From contig NZ_CABPSC010000004.1 of NCBI RefSeq assembly GCF_902459585.1, positions 1-64,000 of the forward strand: a stretch of DNA of 64,000 nucleotides, in the 5' to 3' direction. Under the pieces are notes generated by a model. It did no database searches, was not told the DNA's origin, and saw nothing but the letters and a program-made list of their open reading frames with translations. This DNA is from Pandoraea nosoerga. GTDB lineage: Bacteria > Pseudomonadota > Gammaproteobacteria > Burkholderiales > Burkholderiaceae. The position numbers and the translations under genes are program-made. Below, in pieces: positions 53,928 to 63,014 of this stretch (the stretch's first letter is position 1; every line of letters begins with the position of its first letter).

Positions 53928-54590
53928 TCAGGAACGGTCGGCCGCCATGCCGAGCAGGGCGATGACGGTCGCGTCGTCGGTTTGCACGAAATCGTCGTAG
54001 GCGAGGCTCACCGCGTAGAACGGCTGCGGCGTCTCGAGACACACGACGGCGTCGGCGAGCGTGGCCAGTCGCGCGATCGCGTCGCGGGCGCCGACCGGCG
54101 CGCACGCGATGAGCGGCGTTGCGCCAAGACGCCGCATCGCACGCAAGGCGGCAATCATGGTCGCGCCGGTGGCAATGCCGTCATCGACCAGCACCACGGG
54201 ACGCCCATGGACGTTGGGCGCGCCGCGGCCCGGCGTGTAGGCCTGGCGCCGCTGCGTGATGAGCGCGCGCTGCCGTGCCGTTTCATGCGAGAGGTACACG
54301 CCGGTGGCGCCGAGCGAGAGGGCGTGGTCGGCGAGAAAGATGCCGCCGAACTCGTCGACCGCGCCGATGGCGAGCTCGGGCTGGTGTGGCGCACGCAGCT
54401 TGTGGGCGAGCAGCACGTCGAGCGTGCCGTTCAACTGACGTGCGACGGGCAGTGCGACAGGGACGCCGCCGCGCGGAATGGCGAGCACGAGCGGCGGCGC
54501 GCAACGCGCGAGCAACTCGTGCGAGGCGAGCACTTCGGCCAGCGCGTTGCCCGCGGCGGCACGATCGAGAAACGAGGCAACGGCAGGCAT
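53928..54590 (-). CDS. Phosphoribosyltransferase-family protein
   Basis: A 220-residue type I phosphoribosyltransferase fold. The PRPP-binding loop is VVLVDDGIATGATMIAAL, and LVLAIPRGGVPVALPVAR precedes it. Stand-alone members of this group (often fused to dienelactone-hydrolase-like domains elsewhere) have no settled substrate. ATG 54590 is a good start with the usual N-terminal helix. It is probably transcribed alone. Confidence 0.88.
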   Translation of the reverse strand: MPAVASFLDRAAAGNALAEVLASHELLARCAPPLVLAIPRGGVPVALPVARQLNGTLDVLLAHKLRAPHQPELAIGAVDEFGGIFLADHALSLGATGVYLSHETARQRALITQRRQAYTPGRGAPNVHGRPVVLVDDGIATGATMIAALRAMRRLGATPLIACAPVGARDAIARLATLADAVVCLETPQPFYAVSLAYDDFVQTDDATVIALLGMAADRS

Positions 54591-54707
54591 GGCAGCGGTG
54601 TGGGGGGAGATTCCTCATCGTACCGCCGCTTGCCGCCGTCCGTATGCGCCGAAGTGTATCCGTTTGTGACGGCCGGGGTGGGCGTGGCGGCCAGGTCGGC
54701 GCACCCC

Positions 54708-55460
54708 TTAGCGCGCGAGCAGTTCCGGTACGGTGCCGACGAGCAGCGTCACGCCCGAGCAGGCGAGCAGGGCGAGCACCATGCGCCGGAACACATGGTC
54801 GGAGAGGAACCGGTAGGCCCACGCACCGAGCAGCGTCGGCACGATCATCGCCGGCACCGCGATCGCGAAGACATGCAGCGTCTCGGTCGTAATCACGCCG
54901 TGTACGGCGTACAGCGTGATGGTCAGCGTGTGCATGACGATGAAGAAGATCTGCATCACGGCGCGCTGCATGTCCTTGTCCCATCCGCGCAGCGTGCACC
55001 ACAGCGTGGGCACCACGCCCACGAGACCGCCGATGCCGCCCATCACGCCGCCGATGAAGCCGACAACGCCATCTGCCGCGCGCCCGCCGTGCGAGATGCG
55101 CGGCAGATGGGCGCAGAGCAGGAGGATCGAGCAGTAGACGACGAGCACCGCGCCGATGCCGGCCCGGAACCACACCGGGTCGAGGTAACGGAGAATCCAC
55201 ACCCCGACCGGCACGCCGAACAGCCCGCACAGCACGAACGGGGCGAGGCGCCCGAGCGGCACGGCGCGTCGTGCCGCGCGCAGGCCGAGAATCTGGCCGA
55301 CGAGCGAACAGAATGCCGCGAGCGGGCCGGCCAGCGTGGGCGGCAGCGACCAGGCCCAGAACGACAGGGCGACGAGGCTGAACGCGAAGCCGGACAGGCC
55401 TTGGACGAAGCCGGCGATGCAGGCGCCGGCAATGAGAGGGAGCAACGTGTCGACAGTCAT
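54708..55460 (-). CDS. TSUP (TauE/SafE) family permease
   Basis: A 250-residue inner-membrane protein with seven or eight helices and the duplicated TauE/SafE pattern (GFVQGLSGFAFSLVALSFWA near the N-terminus, VVGFIGGVMGGIGGLVGVVP in the middle). Members export sulfite, sulfoacetate or other anions. ATG 55460 starts just before the first helix; the upstream open frame is not hydrophobic. The 335-base gap to the right has no neighbour in the same pathway. Confidence 0.9.
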   Translation of the reverse strand: MTVDTLLPLIAGACIAGFVQGLSGFAFSLVALSFWAWSLPPTLAGPLAAFCSLVGQILGLRAARRAVPLGRLAPFVLCGLFGVPVGVWILRYLDPVWFRAGIGAVLVVYCSILLLCAHLPRISHGGRAADGVVGFIGGVMGGIGGLVGVVPTLWCTLRGWDKDMQRAVMQIFFIVMHTLTITLYAVHGVITTETLHVFAIAVPAMIVPTLLGAWAYRFLSDHVFRRMVLALLACSGVTLLVGTVPELLAR

Positions 55461-55795
55461 GAATCGGGCGCGGCGGACCCATCTTGCAACGCACATTGCG
55501 GCCAGAGGAGCGGCGTCATGTCGGCGAATCCGCGCGGCGCGCGGCCACATGGGCCGAACGGGCGTGGGAGCGACTTGGACGGCGCGCTGCGTCGCCGGAT
55601 GCGGGTCCGCAGGGCTTGGCAAGGCGAGGGCGCGGATGGGGCCGTCGCGGGGCGGTCTCGGTGTTGTTGCGTGGGCGGTGAGCCGCCCACGGCTTTTGTT
55701 ATCGGGTTCTGGATTCTGAATTCGCCATTATCCGGTGATCGCGCCTGCTGGCAATAGGGAACCGGCTGTTGTGGGACGCTCGGCGACCGTGCGCC
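55461..55795. other. Intergenic region, nothing identified
   Basis: A 335-base gap between the TSUP permease and the PAP2 gene, both on the minus strand. It must contain the permease promoter. I see no repeat, palindrome or supported small ORF. Confidence 0.5.
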
Positions 55796-56497
55796 TCATG
55801 CCGCGCGCTGCCCTTGCGGCCCCCACCGCTCCCATGCGGCGACGAAGGCCGTGCCGACCGCGATGCCGAGCGCCGCGCCGGCCAATGCATCGCTGACCCA
55901 ATGGTAGGCCGCCGCGATCTGGCCGAACCCCGTCATGGCGACGGCGATGGCGCAGGGCCAGCGCAGCACCCGATGCCGCAGCGCCACGACCGTGGCGAAG
56001 GCGAGCATCACCGTGAGATGCCCGGAGGGAAACGAGGCGTAGGCCGCACCGTCGCCGCCGAACCAGTTGAACGCGAAGACGCCGTCGCGCAGATACGACG
56101 GGTTGTCGCGAATCCAAGTGGCGGGCCATGTGCGTCCGAACAGGAACTTCAGCACTTGCTTGAGCACGCTGCCGACGCCCACCGCGCCGCCGGCGAGCCA
56201 CAGCGTGGCGGCCCATCCGGGCAACATGCGACGCCGGAGCAGCACCGCTGCGCCAACGGCGAACGTCGGCCATGCCAGCACGAAAAGCGGCGAGGGCAGC
56301 TCGGCAATGCGCTCGATCCAGCGCGTGCCTTGCGTGTAGACGTGTGCGGCGTCCACCACCGGACGGTCGATCCAGGCAATGGCGGCGAGCGCGAGCAGCA
56401 GGCACGCGAGGGCGGCGCGCAGGCACGCGACGCAAGCGCCGGGAGGGCGGGGCGGGGAAGACGCGGTGGCACGCGGGTCCGGAACGGATCGAGTCAT
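55796..56497 (-). CDS. PAP2-family phosphatase, membrane-bound
   Basis: A 233-residue membrane protein with about six helices and the PAP2 phosphatase motifs KFLFGRTWP, FPSGHLTVMLAF and YHWVSDALAG, the last carrying the catalytic His and Asp, although the SR of the third motif is not conserved. It may dephosphorylate undecaprenyl pyrophosphate or phosphatidic acid. ATG 56497 is chosen because residues before it in the open frame are Arg/Pro-rich and repeat-encoded. Confidence 0.87.
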   Translation of the reverse strand: MTRSVPDPRATASSPPRPPGACVACLRAALACLLLALAAIAWIDRPVVDAAHVYTQGTRWIERIAELPSPLFVLAWPTFAVGAAVLLRRRMLPGWAATLWLAGGAVGVGSVLKQVLKFLFGRTWPATWIRDNPSYLRDGVFAFNWFGGDGAAYASFPSGHLTVMLAFATVVALRHRVLRWPCAIAVAMTGFGQIAAAYHWVSDALAGAALGIAVGTAFVAAWERWGPQGQRAA

Positions 56498-56937
56498 GGC
56501 AGGTATGGGGGCGCAGGCGCCGCAGAGCCGAAGGAGAAGGTGAACGCCCGGAAATGTCCGGAAACCCCGGGGAAACGCTGACAAGCACCGAAGAGCACCG
56601 GGGGAGCACCGGGATGCGCCGGGATGCGCCGGGATGCGCCCCAATGCCGCCGCCCCGCAGACTGCCCCCGTCCCGTGGCGATTTGATGACGATCAGGGCG
56701 CCGGCGTTGCGTTCGTGACATGCTCGGGTCGCAAGGGACGGAAAGATTTCTTTGCTCGTTGAGGCGGCATCGTCCTACAATCGTCCCCTACGTCATCGTC
56801 GGAGATACGGGGCCGATGTAAGCGTCGGAAGTTTGCGTCGGGTATTGACGTCGAGTATGACGTGCCGCCCGGCGGCGTCGCTCCGAGATCGTTTTTCGTT
56901 GGGCAAAACAATACCAATATCGCATGCGGGGGCAGTA
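56498..56937. promoter_or_regulatory. Divergent region, PAP2 / Mrr-like gene
   Basis: A 440-base gap with three exact copies of GGGATGCGCC at 56611-56640 and a possible promoter TTGCTC (56752-56757) with TACAAT (56776-56781), 18 bases apart, pointing to the Mrr-like gene. An open frame from 56752 overlaps this promoter and is probably not translated. Confidence 0.45.
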
Positions 56938-58563
56938 GTGGATCGGGGATTCGAGGTCGTCATCGACCGTCTGGCGCGCGAATTCTGGCGCGCCGCACAC
57001 ACGCGCGAACAACAACGCGCCGCATCGGAGGCGCGCTCGCTGGCGCCGGTGCGGGCTCTGGATCAGGCGCAGCGCGCCCTCGACGAGGCAGGCGTTGTCG
57101 ACGCCGCCGCGCGCGAGCGTCTGCAACTCGCCGTGGGGCAGGCCGATGCGGCCGCCCGAAGCGCACGGGCGCGCTACGAAGTGGCGCGTCTCGAGCGCCT
57201 GCTCGCCGACGGCCTTGCGCGCGATCTGCGTATCCCGCCAGCCGACCTGCGCGCCAGCAACACGCCGCCGGTGCTCGACACCCGTCGCCTGCCCAAGATC
57301 CTCGCCAAGCCCGAATGGGAGACCTTCGCGCCCGAGAAGCCGGGACGACTCGCGCTGGCCATGCCCGGCGCGTCGGCGCGTTACGAGCAGGCCGTGGCGA
57401 AGGCGCGCAGCGAGTTCGTACACGCCGAGCGCGAGTACGAAGCGTCGAAGATACGTCGCGCGCAAGGCTCGATGATTCTACAGATCGCGCAGCAAAAGGC
57501 GACCGAAGCGGCGCGCGCCGAGAGCGCGCGTCACAACGCCGCCGTGGCCGAGTTCGAGGGCGCATTGTTACGAGGCGAGGCGGCCGCCATCACCGGTTAC
57601 GCGCGTATCGTGCTGAGCCGCAGTCCGTATCCCGAAGCGTTCACGCAGACGCTGGCCGCGCACTACGTCGAGAACCTCAAGCTGCTCGCCGTGGGCTATG
57701 ACGTCCCGACCATCGACGCCATGGTGCCTACCGCGCTCGATTATCACTACAACGCCGCCGAGGGCGCGGTGCATGGCGTGCCGGCCGGCGAGGCCATGCG
57801 CGCCCAGGTATACGCCAGCGCACTGCGCCAGATCCTGCTTCGCTCGCTGCACGAATTGTTCTCGGCGCAACCGCTGCGGCAGGTGAGCGCCATCGTCTTC
57901 AACATATACGCCGGCGAGGGCGAGGCGCGCGCATGTCTGGCGAGCGTACACGCGGCGCGCGCGGACTTCGCCGCGCTCGCGCTGGCCGAGGGCGACCCCG
58001 CAGCGCATCTCGCCGCGCTGGGAGCGCGCCTTTCGCCGCGGCCCGAGGCGCTGCAGCCGGTCACGCCCGTGGCCGGCGTCGACATGACGCAGGCGATCAC
58101 GGACGAGAAGGTCGCCGTCGATCGGCGCTTTAACCTGGCGACGCTCTCCGACAAGGACTTCACGCAGGTCATGTTCCACCTGCTGCGCTCGCATGGTTTC
58201 GAGGGCCCGCCGCTGCTGCCGGGCGAGAATGGCATGCTGAGCTGTCGGGCATGGGACCCGCACCCGATCTTCGGCGGCGACGTGGTCGTGCACATTCACC
58301 GGGCGACGGGCCACCGCCACCGTCTGGGCATGGGCGCCGCGCGCGCGATGCTCGCCGAAATGCAGCAGATCGGCGCGGCGCGCGGCATGCTGATCACGAC
58401 GGGGACGTTCGAAGACGGTGTCGAGGAGTTCGCGCGCGAGCGCCGTATCGAACTGCTTGCCGGGCATCATCTCGTATTCCTGCTCGGGGAGAACGCGGGC
58501 GTCGACGCGAGCGTCGACGTGCCGGAGACGACAGAGACGGTGGAGACGGCAAGGATGGCGTAG
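56938..58563 (+). CDS. Mrr-like restriction endonuclease-fold protein, catalytic residues altered
   Basis: About 541 residues. A coiled-coil N-terminus (residues 1-180) leads to a middle domain typical of large Mrr-type proteins (ARIVLSRSPYPEAFTQTLAA, VPTIDAMVPTALDYHY) and a C-terminal Mrr fold (LSDKDFTQVMFHLLRSHGF, GMLITTGTFEDGVEEFAR). The normal D-x(n)-QxK nuclease residues are not there: the QAKR position reads HIHR and the preceding Asp position holds a non-acidic residue. It may bind DNA without cutting it. GTG 56938 is chosen; ATG 56857 is an alternative. No methyltransferase gene is near. Confidence 0.78.
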   Translation: MDRGFEVVIDRLAREFWRAAHTREQQRAASEARSLAPVRALDQAQRALDEAGVVDAAARERLQLAVGQADAAARSARARYEVARLERLLADGLARDLRIPPADLRASNTPPVLDTRRLPKILAKPEWETFAPEKPGRLALAMPGASARYEQAVAKARSEFVHAEREYEASKIRRAQGSMILQIAQQKATEAARAESARHNAAVAEFEGALLRGEAAAITGYARIVLSRSPYPEAFTQTLAAHYVENLKLLAVGYDVPTIDAMVPTALDYHYNAAEGAVHGVPAGEAMRAQVYASALRQILLRSLHELFSAQPLRQVSAIVFNIYAGEGEARACLASVHAARADFAALALAEGDPAAHLAALGARLSPRPEALQPVTPVAGVDMTQAITDEKVAVDRRFNLATLSDKDFTQVMFHLLRSHGFEGPPLLPGENGMLSCRAWDPHPIFGGDVVVHIHRATGHRHRLGMGAARAMLAEMQQIGAARGMLITTGTFEDGVEEFARERRIELLAGHHLVFLLGENAGVDASVDVPETTETVETARMA

Positions 58564-58705
58564 ACGGCTGCGCCGTTGTTCCGACGCGTCTGACACGCCG
58601 GCGCGCCGACGGCGCGAGGGCAATGTGAAGGGAGTGACGTGGTGTCCTGCTATAGTGGGTCCACCCCGCCCACGCCACATCCACATCCATATCACGGAGG
58701 TTCGT

Positions 58706-59257
58706 ATGTCGCGACGCATGAAAGGTTCGGTCAAGGTTGGCGCCACCCGGAGATCCCGCATGGGGCTCGCGAGCGCGGCAGGGCTCGCATTCATGCTGAC
58801 GCTGGCCACGCCGCTGCCGGCGAACGCGCAGCTCGACATGCTCAAGAACGCCATTGGCGGGGGCGGCAGCGGCGGTAATGCGGGCGGTAGTGCGGGCGGT
58901 AGTGCCGGCGGTAGTGCCGGCGGGCTGGCCGGCAGCCTCGGCGCACTGGGCTCGACCGGGTCGCTCACCTCGGGCAGCATCGGCAACGCTACCGGCGTGC
59001 TGCAGTTCTGCATCAAGAACAACTATCTCAACGGGGCCAATCTGAGCTCGGCCACCGACGTCAAGGACAAGCTCCTCGGCAAGATCGGTGCGCAGTCCGG
59101 CTCGCCCGCCGCGAGCCCCGGCTATCTCGACGGCGCCAAGGGACTGTTGTCGTCGCCCGACGGCAAGACCGTCGATCTGAATGGCGGCGGACTCAAGGAG
59201 CAGATCACGCGGCAGGTCTGCGGCAGGATTCTCGATCAGGCCAAATCCTTCCTTTGA
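58706..59257 (+). CDS. DUF2501 secreted protein (YjjA-like)
   Basis: A 183-residue protein with a signal peptide (ending ANA at about residue 42) after a basic N-terminus, a Gly/Ala/Ser-rich segment encoded by 12-bp repeats, and the DUF2501 core: VLQFCIKNNYLNG and QITRQVCGRILDQAKSFL. Two cysteines may form a disulfide in the periplasm. The function of the family is unknown. ATG 58706 follows ACGGAGG at five bases. Confidence 0.87.
   Translation: MSRRMKGSVKVGATRRSRMGLASAAGLAFMLTLATPLPANAQLDMLKNAIGGGGSGGNAGGSAGGSAGGSAGGLAGSLGALGSTGSLTSGSIGNATGVLQFCIKNNYLNGANLSSATDVKDKLLGKIGAQSGSPAASPGYLDGAKGLLSSPDGKTVDLNGGGLKEQITRQVCGRILDQAKSFL
58868..58927. repeat. 12-bp tandem repeat in the DUF2501 gene
   Basis: Three full units of GCGGGCGGTAGT (one with a C variant) plus partial copies encode repeated Ala-Gly-Gly-Ser. 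The unit is a multiple of three and keeps the frame. Confidence 0.8.
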
Positions 59258-59417
59258 CGCTTTCCTGATTCGCGGGCCATGCGCCGGGCGGCCGCATGGC
59301 CGGTGGCTCCAAAATAATCATCTGTTTTGGGTCTTTGCCGAGGGCCAGGGGCGGACGTACCCTACGCGTTATTTCCGCCATGCCCGCCATGCCCGCCACC
59401 CTTGTCCGGAGTCGCAG

Positions 59418-60062
59418 ATGTACCAGCCCGCCGCCTTTACCGAGGAACGCCCCGAGGTCTTGCATGACCTCATTCGCGCCCACCCGCTCGGCCTGCTCGT
59501 GAGCGCCGGCGCAGCGGGGCTGAGCGCCGATCCGATTCCGTTCCTGATCGATCCGGCCGAAGGGGAATTCGGGACGCTGCGCGCGCACCTGGCGCGGGCC
59601 AATCCGCATGTCGCGTGCCTGCATGAGGCGCAAGAGTGCCTGGTCGCGTTCACGGGGCCGCAGGGCTACATCTCGCCGTCCTGGTACGCGGCCAAGGCCG
59701 AGCACGGCAAGGTGGTGCCGACATGGAACTACGCCGCCGTGCACGCGTGGGGCAAGCCGCGCGTGATCGACGACCCCGCATGGCTGCGGCGTTTTCTGGA
59801 GGCCCTTACACACTCGCAGGAACAATCGCTGCCGGCGCCGTGGGCGGTGGGCGACGCGCCGGCCGACTTCATTGCCGGCATGCTGCGCGCGATCGTCGGC
59901 GTGGAGATCCCGATCCGGCGCATCGAAGGCAAGTTCAAGATGTCGCAGAACCGGGCGATGCCGGACCGTATCGGCGTGGTCGAGGGTCTGCGCGCGCGCG
60001 GCGCGTACAGCGAGCCGCTGGCGGCGCTCGTCGCCGAACGAGGGGACGTTCCTAAAAGCTGA
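59418..60062 (+). CDS. FMN-binding negative transcriptional regulator, PaiB-like
   Basis: A 214-residue PaiB-family split-barrel protein: YQPAAFTEERPEVLHDLIRA at the start, GYISPSWYAAK in the barrel and IRRIEGKFKMSQNR near the end, all family hallmarks. PaiB proteins were described as regulators of protease and sporulation genes in Bacillus and probably bind FMN or heme. ATG 59418 follows GGAG at seven bases. The gene is monocistronic. Confidence 0.88.
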   Translation: MYQPAAFTEERPEVLHDLIRAHPLGLLVSAGAAGLSADPIPFLIDPAEGEFGTLRAHLARANPHVACLHEAQECLVAFTGPQGYISPSWYAAKAEHGKVVPTWNYAAVHAWGKPRVIDDPAWLRRFLEALTHSQEQSLPAPWAVGDAPADFIAGMLRAIVGVEIPIRRIEGKFKMSQNRAMPDRIGVVEGLRARGAYSEPLAALVAERGDVPKS

Positions 60063-60164
60063 GTCGATTCGCCGGTAACGAAACGAAACAATTCCGTGGG
60101 CGGGCAAGCGGGGCGCACCGCCGCGTCCGCGCATACAATGCGGCATTCCGACCCGGACGCCGTG

Positions 60165-60323
60165 ATGAAAACGTTGCTCGTCATGCTTGTAGTGGCGCTG
60201 TGTCTGCTCCTTCTTGCGCAGGCGTGGGCGCCGAGCGCGCAGGCAGACGAGTGCGACAATCTCGGCCCCTCGCAAACGTTGCAATGCGCGGCTTACGGCG
60301 CGGCGAACGTCGTCCCCGAATAG
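60165..60323 (+). CDS. Small secreted protein
   Basis: A 52-residue protein: signal peptide MKTLLVMLVVALCLLLLAQA, then a short mature part with two cysteines (ECDNLGPSQTLQCAAYGAAN). A TACAAT -10 hexamer at 60134-60139 would place transcription start before ATG 60165, so earlier in-frame ATGs are unlikely. No family is recognised. Confidence 0.6.
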   Translation: MKTLLVMLVVALCLLLLAQAWAPSAQADECDNLGPSQTLQCAAYGAANVVPE

Positions 60324-60374
60324 CCGTTCATCCGCTACAATCGCACCCCCTCAAGTCTTACCCTCAGCAGTGCG

Positions 60375-61343
60375 ATGAAGCAGTCTCGATGGACGGCCAC
60401 CGCAGTGCGCGCAAGCCGCTTGCGCGCGATGGCCGGGCAGTTGGCAATCTCGCTGGCGGTCGCCTCCGCCTCCCCCTTTTCCACCATTTCGCTCGTCGCG
60501 TTCACCGCCTTCTCGGTTCTCCCGCCGTTGGCGAGTCAGGCCGTCGCCGCAACCACGGCGTGCGGCGATCACTACTGGGCCGGCGCGGCGCCCGACATCA
60601 CCAACGCGGCGGTGGCCCGCCAGGCGCGCGAGGTGTGCTTCAGCGCGTTCGCCGTCATGCACTCCGGCGTGACGCGCACGCCGCTGTGGTCCGCAGAACG
60701 CCTGACGCGAGCGAGTCTGAACGACGCGCGCGAGATCGGGCGCGTGGACAACTTTCACGCCGAGTCGCGTCTGCCGCCCGACGAGCGGGCCGAATTGCGA
60801 GATTACGTGCGCTCCGGCTACGACCGCGGACACATGGCGCCCTCGGCCGACATGCCGGATGCGCAGGCGCAGGCCGAGAGCTTTTCGCTGTCCAACATGG
60901 TGCCGCAGAACCGCGAGAACAACCGCTATCTGTGGGCCGGCATCGAAGCGAGCGTGCGCCGGCTCGCACAGCAGCGCGGTGAACTGTTCGTGATCACGGG
61001 GCCGCTTTTCAAGGGCAAGACGATCGCGCAGATCGGCGATCGCGTCATGGTGCCCACACAACTGTTCAAAGTCGTCTACGATCCGAAGCGCGAGCAGGCC
61101 GGCGCGTATCTCGTGGCCAACGAAGCGACCGGCGATTATTCTGTGGTGAGCGTAGCGGCACTCGAAAAGCTGGCCGGCATCGATTTCTTCCCCGGCATGC
61201 CCGCCGAGGTGAAGAACACCGCGATGCGGCTGCCGGCGCCCAAGGCAGCGGGCGGTGGCGGTAAGCGCCGCCGCGAGCCGGACGTGCCGACGTATCGCGA
61301 AGTGCAGACGGTGCTCGACGTCTTGCGTGCGATCCTCCGCTAA
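60375..61343 (+). CDS. Secreted DNA/RNA non-specific endonuclease
   Basis: A 322-residue beta-beta-alpha-metal nuclease of the Serratia NucA type. A long hydrophobic signal region (about residues 20-58) is followed by the catalytic motif YDRGHMAPSADM with His153 and by SNMVPQNRENNRYLW, whose Asn binds Mg2+. It should digest DNA and RNA in the periplasm or medium. ATG 60375 is the first in frame. It could scavenge nucleotides or remove extracellular DNA; no immunity gene is apparent. Confidence 0.92.
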   Translation: MKQSRWTATAVRASRLRAMAGQLAISLAVASASPFSTISLVAFTAFSVLPPLASQAVAATTACGDHYWAGAAPDITNAAVARQAREVCFSAFAVMHSGVTRTPLWSAERLTRASLNDAREIGRVDNFHAESRLPPDERAELRDYVRSGYDRGHMAPSADMPDAQAQAESFSLSNMVPQNRENNRYLWAGIEASVRRLAQQRGELFVITGPLFKGKTIAQIGDRVMVPTQLFKVVYDPKREQAGAYLVANEATGDYSVVSVAALEKLAGIDFFPGMPAEVKNTAMRLPAPKAAGGGGKRRREPDVPTYREVQTVLDVLRAILR

Positions 61344-61417
61344 GCGGAGGGCGGCCCGGCCGCACTGCCCGAACCCGCGACTGCCGCGACTGATTTCCCC
61401 CGATTCAGGAGTCACCG

Positions 61418-61699
61418 ATGTCCGCATCGCCATCAGCCAACGCCACGTTCACCCCATTCGCCAACGACGCCGACGCGCTCTCGATCGGCGAACTGAACGT
61501 CGAAAATCATGCCGATCACGTGGCCGTATTCGGCAACCTCGAGATCCGCCGCGACGCCGAAGGCCTGCGCCGCGCCCAGGCACTCAAGGCCGTGCTCGAC
61601 GCGGTGGTGACCGAGCTGGCCGGCGCCGATCTGCCCGAGCATGCGCCACCGGCCGGCCGCGCGACGGCACGGCGGGTCGACAATCCGTTCGAATCGTAG
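61418..61699 (+). CDS. Conserved-looking small hypothetical protein
   Basis: A 93-residue soluble protein with an ordered middle segment (ALSIGELNVENHADHVAVFG, LRRAQALKAVLDAVVTELAG) and a basic tail. ATG 61418 follows AGGAGT at seven bases. It has no signal or membrane segment and I do not recognise a family. It is 74 bases after the nuclease and may be co-transcribed. Confidence 0.7.
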   Translation: MSASPSANATFTPFANDADALSIGELNVENHADHVAVFGNLEIRRDAEGLRRAQALKAVLDAVVTELAGADLPEHAPPAGRATARRVDNPFES

Positions 61700-62261
61700 C
61701 GGCGTCGATCGGACCGCTGCGGCTGCATGAGAGGCCTCGGAGGGGAGTTCAGGGGCTCGGCGGCGCTTGCCGCGTTGGCAAGGAATGCGCCGCCCCCCCG
61801 GATTTACCCGCGATTGGCCGAATATTTGAAGAATCGATGTTGCGGTGCACGACGGCGTTTCGTGCGGGCTGCGCTGTCCTTCGGGCCGCCCCCGACGGGC
61901 CGCACAGGGCCATTGCCTCGGGTGCGACGTGCGTCGCACCGCCACCGGCGCCGGACCGGTGAATTCCACGGTTCATGCGGGTTGCGCGACAACTTGTCGC
62001 ACCTGCGACATTCTGTCGCATTGACACGCTCGCGCATAAATTGGCAATCGCGTCACGGTGACGGTTTTCCGGGGCGACTTGTCCCGCCTCGAATTGTCTC
62101 GAATTCGGCGCGAAGTCCGCGCATGACATGCCGCGACGCAGCACGGATGAGGGGTTTACGGCAAGTCAGCGAAGCGCATACTACTCATGCGTCTCGTCGA
62201 TTCCGATAGCGTGAGTCGATGACCGGCAAGGCTACGAACACTAAACAACGCGAGGTAACTT
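61700..62261. promoter_or_regulatory. TGTCGCA operator-like cluster before small membrane protein
   Basis: In this 562-base gap, TGTCGCA occurs at 61995-62001 and 62014-62020 and inverted at 62004-62010, with centres 9-10 bases apart, directly before TTGACA (62021-62026), a consensus -35. A further inverted repeat GGTGCGAC/GTCGCACC lies at 61921-61940. The pattern looks like a repressor-covered promoter. No gene is supported in the gap; frames to 62209 are not coding-like. Confidence 0.5.
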
Positions 62262-62447
62262 ATGCACATCCGTTGGAAAAAAGTGTATTCGAGTGGTTGG
62301 GGAACGATTCATCACGAAGCACCCCGTTCCCATCGCAGCGCGACCGAGCGCGAGCAACTCTTTCAACGTCTGTTGGCAATCGCGATCGCCTGTAGTGTCG
62401 GCGGCTTCGTCCTCTTGTCAGTAGGCGCGGCCTTCCTGGGACGCTAA
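62262..62447 (+). CDS. Small membrane protein, paralogue A
   Basis: A 61-residue protein: N-terminal motif MHIRWKKVYSSGWG, a charged middle and one membrane helix (LLAIAIACSVGGFVLLSVGA). ATG 62262 has GAGG six bases before it. The N-terminal motif M-x-IRW-x-K-x-YS-x-G recurs in the protein at 63015, so the two are paralogues. The function is unknown; the helix suggests an inner-membrane location with the motif in the cytoplasm. Confidence 0.7.
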   Translation: MHIRWKKVYSSGWGTIHHEAPRSHRSATEREQLFQRLLAIAIACSVGGFVLLSVGAAFLGR

Positions 62448-63014
62448 GTCACCCATCTTCCTTTTCGTGTGCGGCGCCGCCTCCGGCGGATTGCCGCACC
62501 ACGTTGCCTCATTTACCTCCTCACCTCGTGCCCGGATCGGCGCGCCCGCTCGGACCCGTCCGGGCCGGCGGCGTTTCGGCGCCCGCTCTGCCTTGAGCGC
62601 TTTGCCTGGATCATTTCAAACCGGCTCGCGCACGGAATTGAAACGTTTTGTTACAGCCGTTGCAGCGTCGGGAAATGTTGGGCAGCGCCCGTTTTCCATG
62701 TTTTCGCGTGAAATGCCGTTAAAGTCCCGGGCAGACGGATGTTAAATCCGTTTATCGTGCGTCGGTTGCGTCGATATCCATCGCCAATGACGACGTCTTT
62801 CTCGTGGTTTCTCCGCACCATTCGGCAAGTTCACGCTATTGCAATTCCACAAGAATAGTGACATCTTGAAGCGACGGCGCTATGTCGGAATTTCAGGTAT
62901 TTCCGGTATCGGAAATCGCCGGATGCTCCGGATTGTCTTGCGTCTCGGAAGTTTCGATAAAGAAGAAAAAAGATCAGTCACGCGGGCCGCTTTGATTGTT
63001 TTGTGAGGTGCGTC
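62448..63014. promoter_or_regulatory. AT-richer gap between the two small paralogues
   Basis: A 567-base gap of lower GC than its surroundings. It has a hairpin ACGGAT/ATCCGT (62735-62740, 62746-62751) followed by TTTATCG, a possible weak terminator, and a 7-bp inverted repeat ATTTCCG/CGGAAAT (62899-62905, 62910-62916) about 100 bases before paralogue B, a candidate operator. Open frames in the gap lack support. Confidence 0.4.

Noticed and set aside
61727-62209. A 160-codon open frame in the gap before paralogue A
   Set aside because: No ribosome binding site, no domain or signal, Arg-rich shadow-like composition, and it runs through the operator-like cluster.
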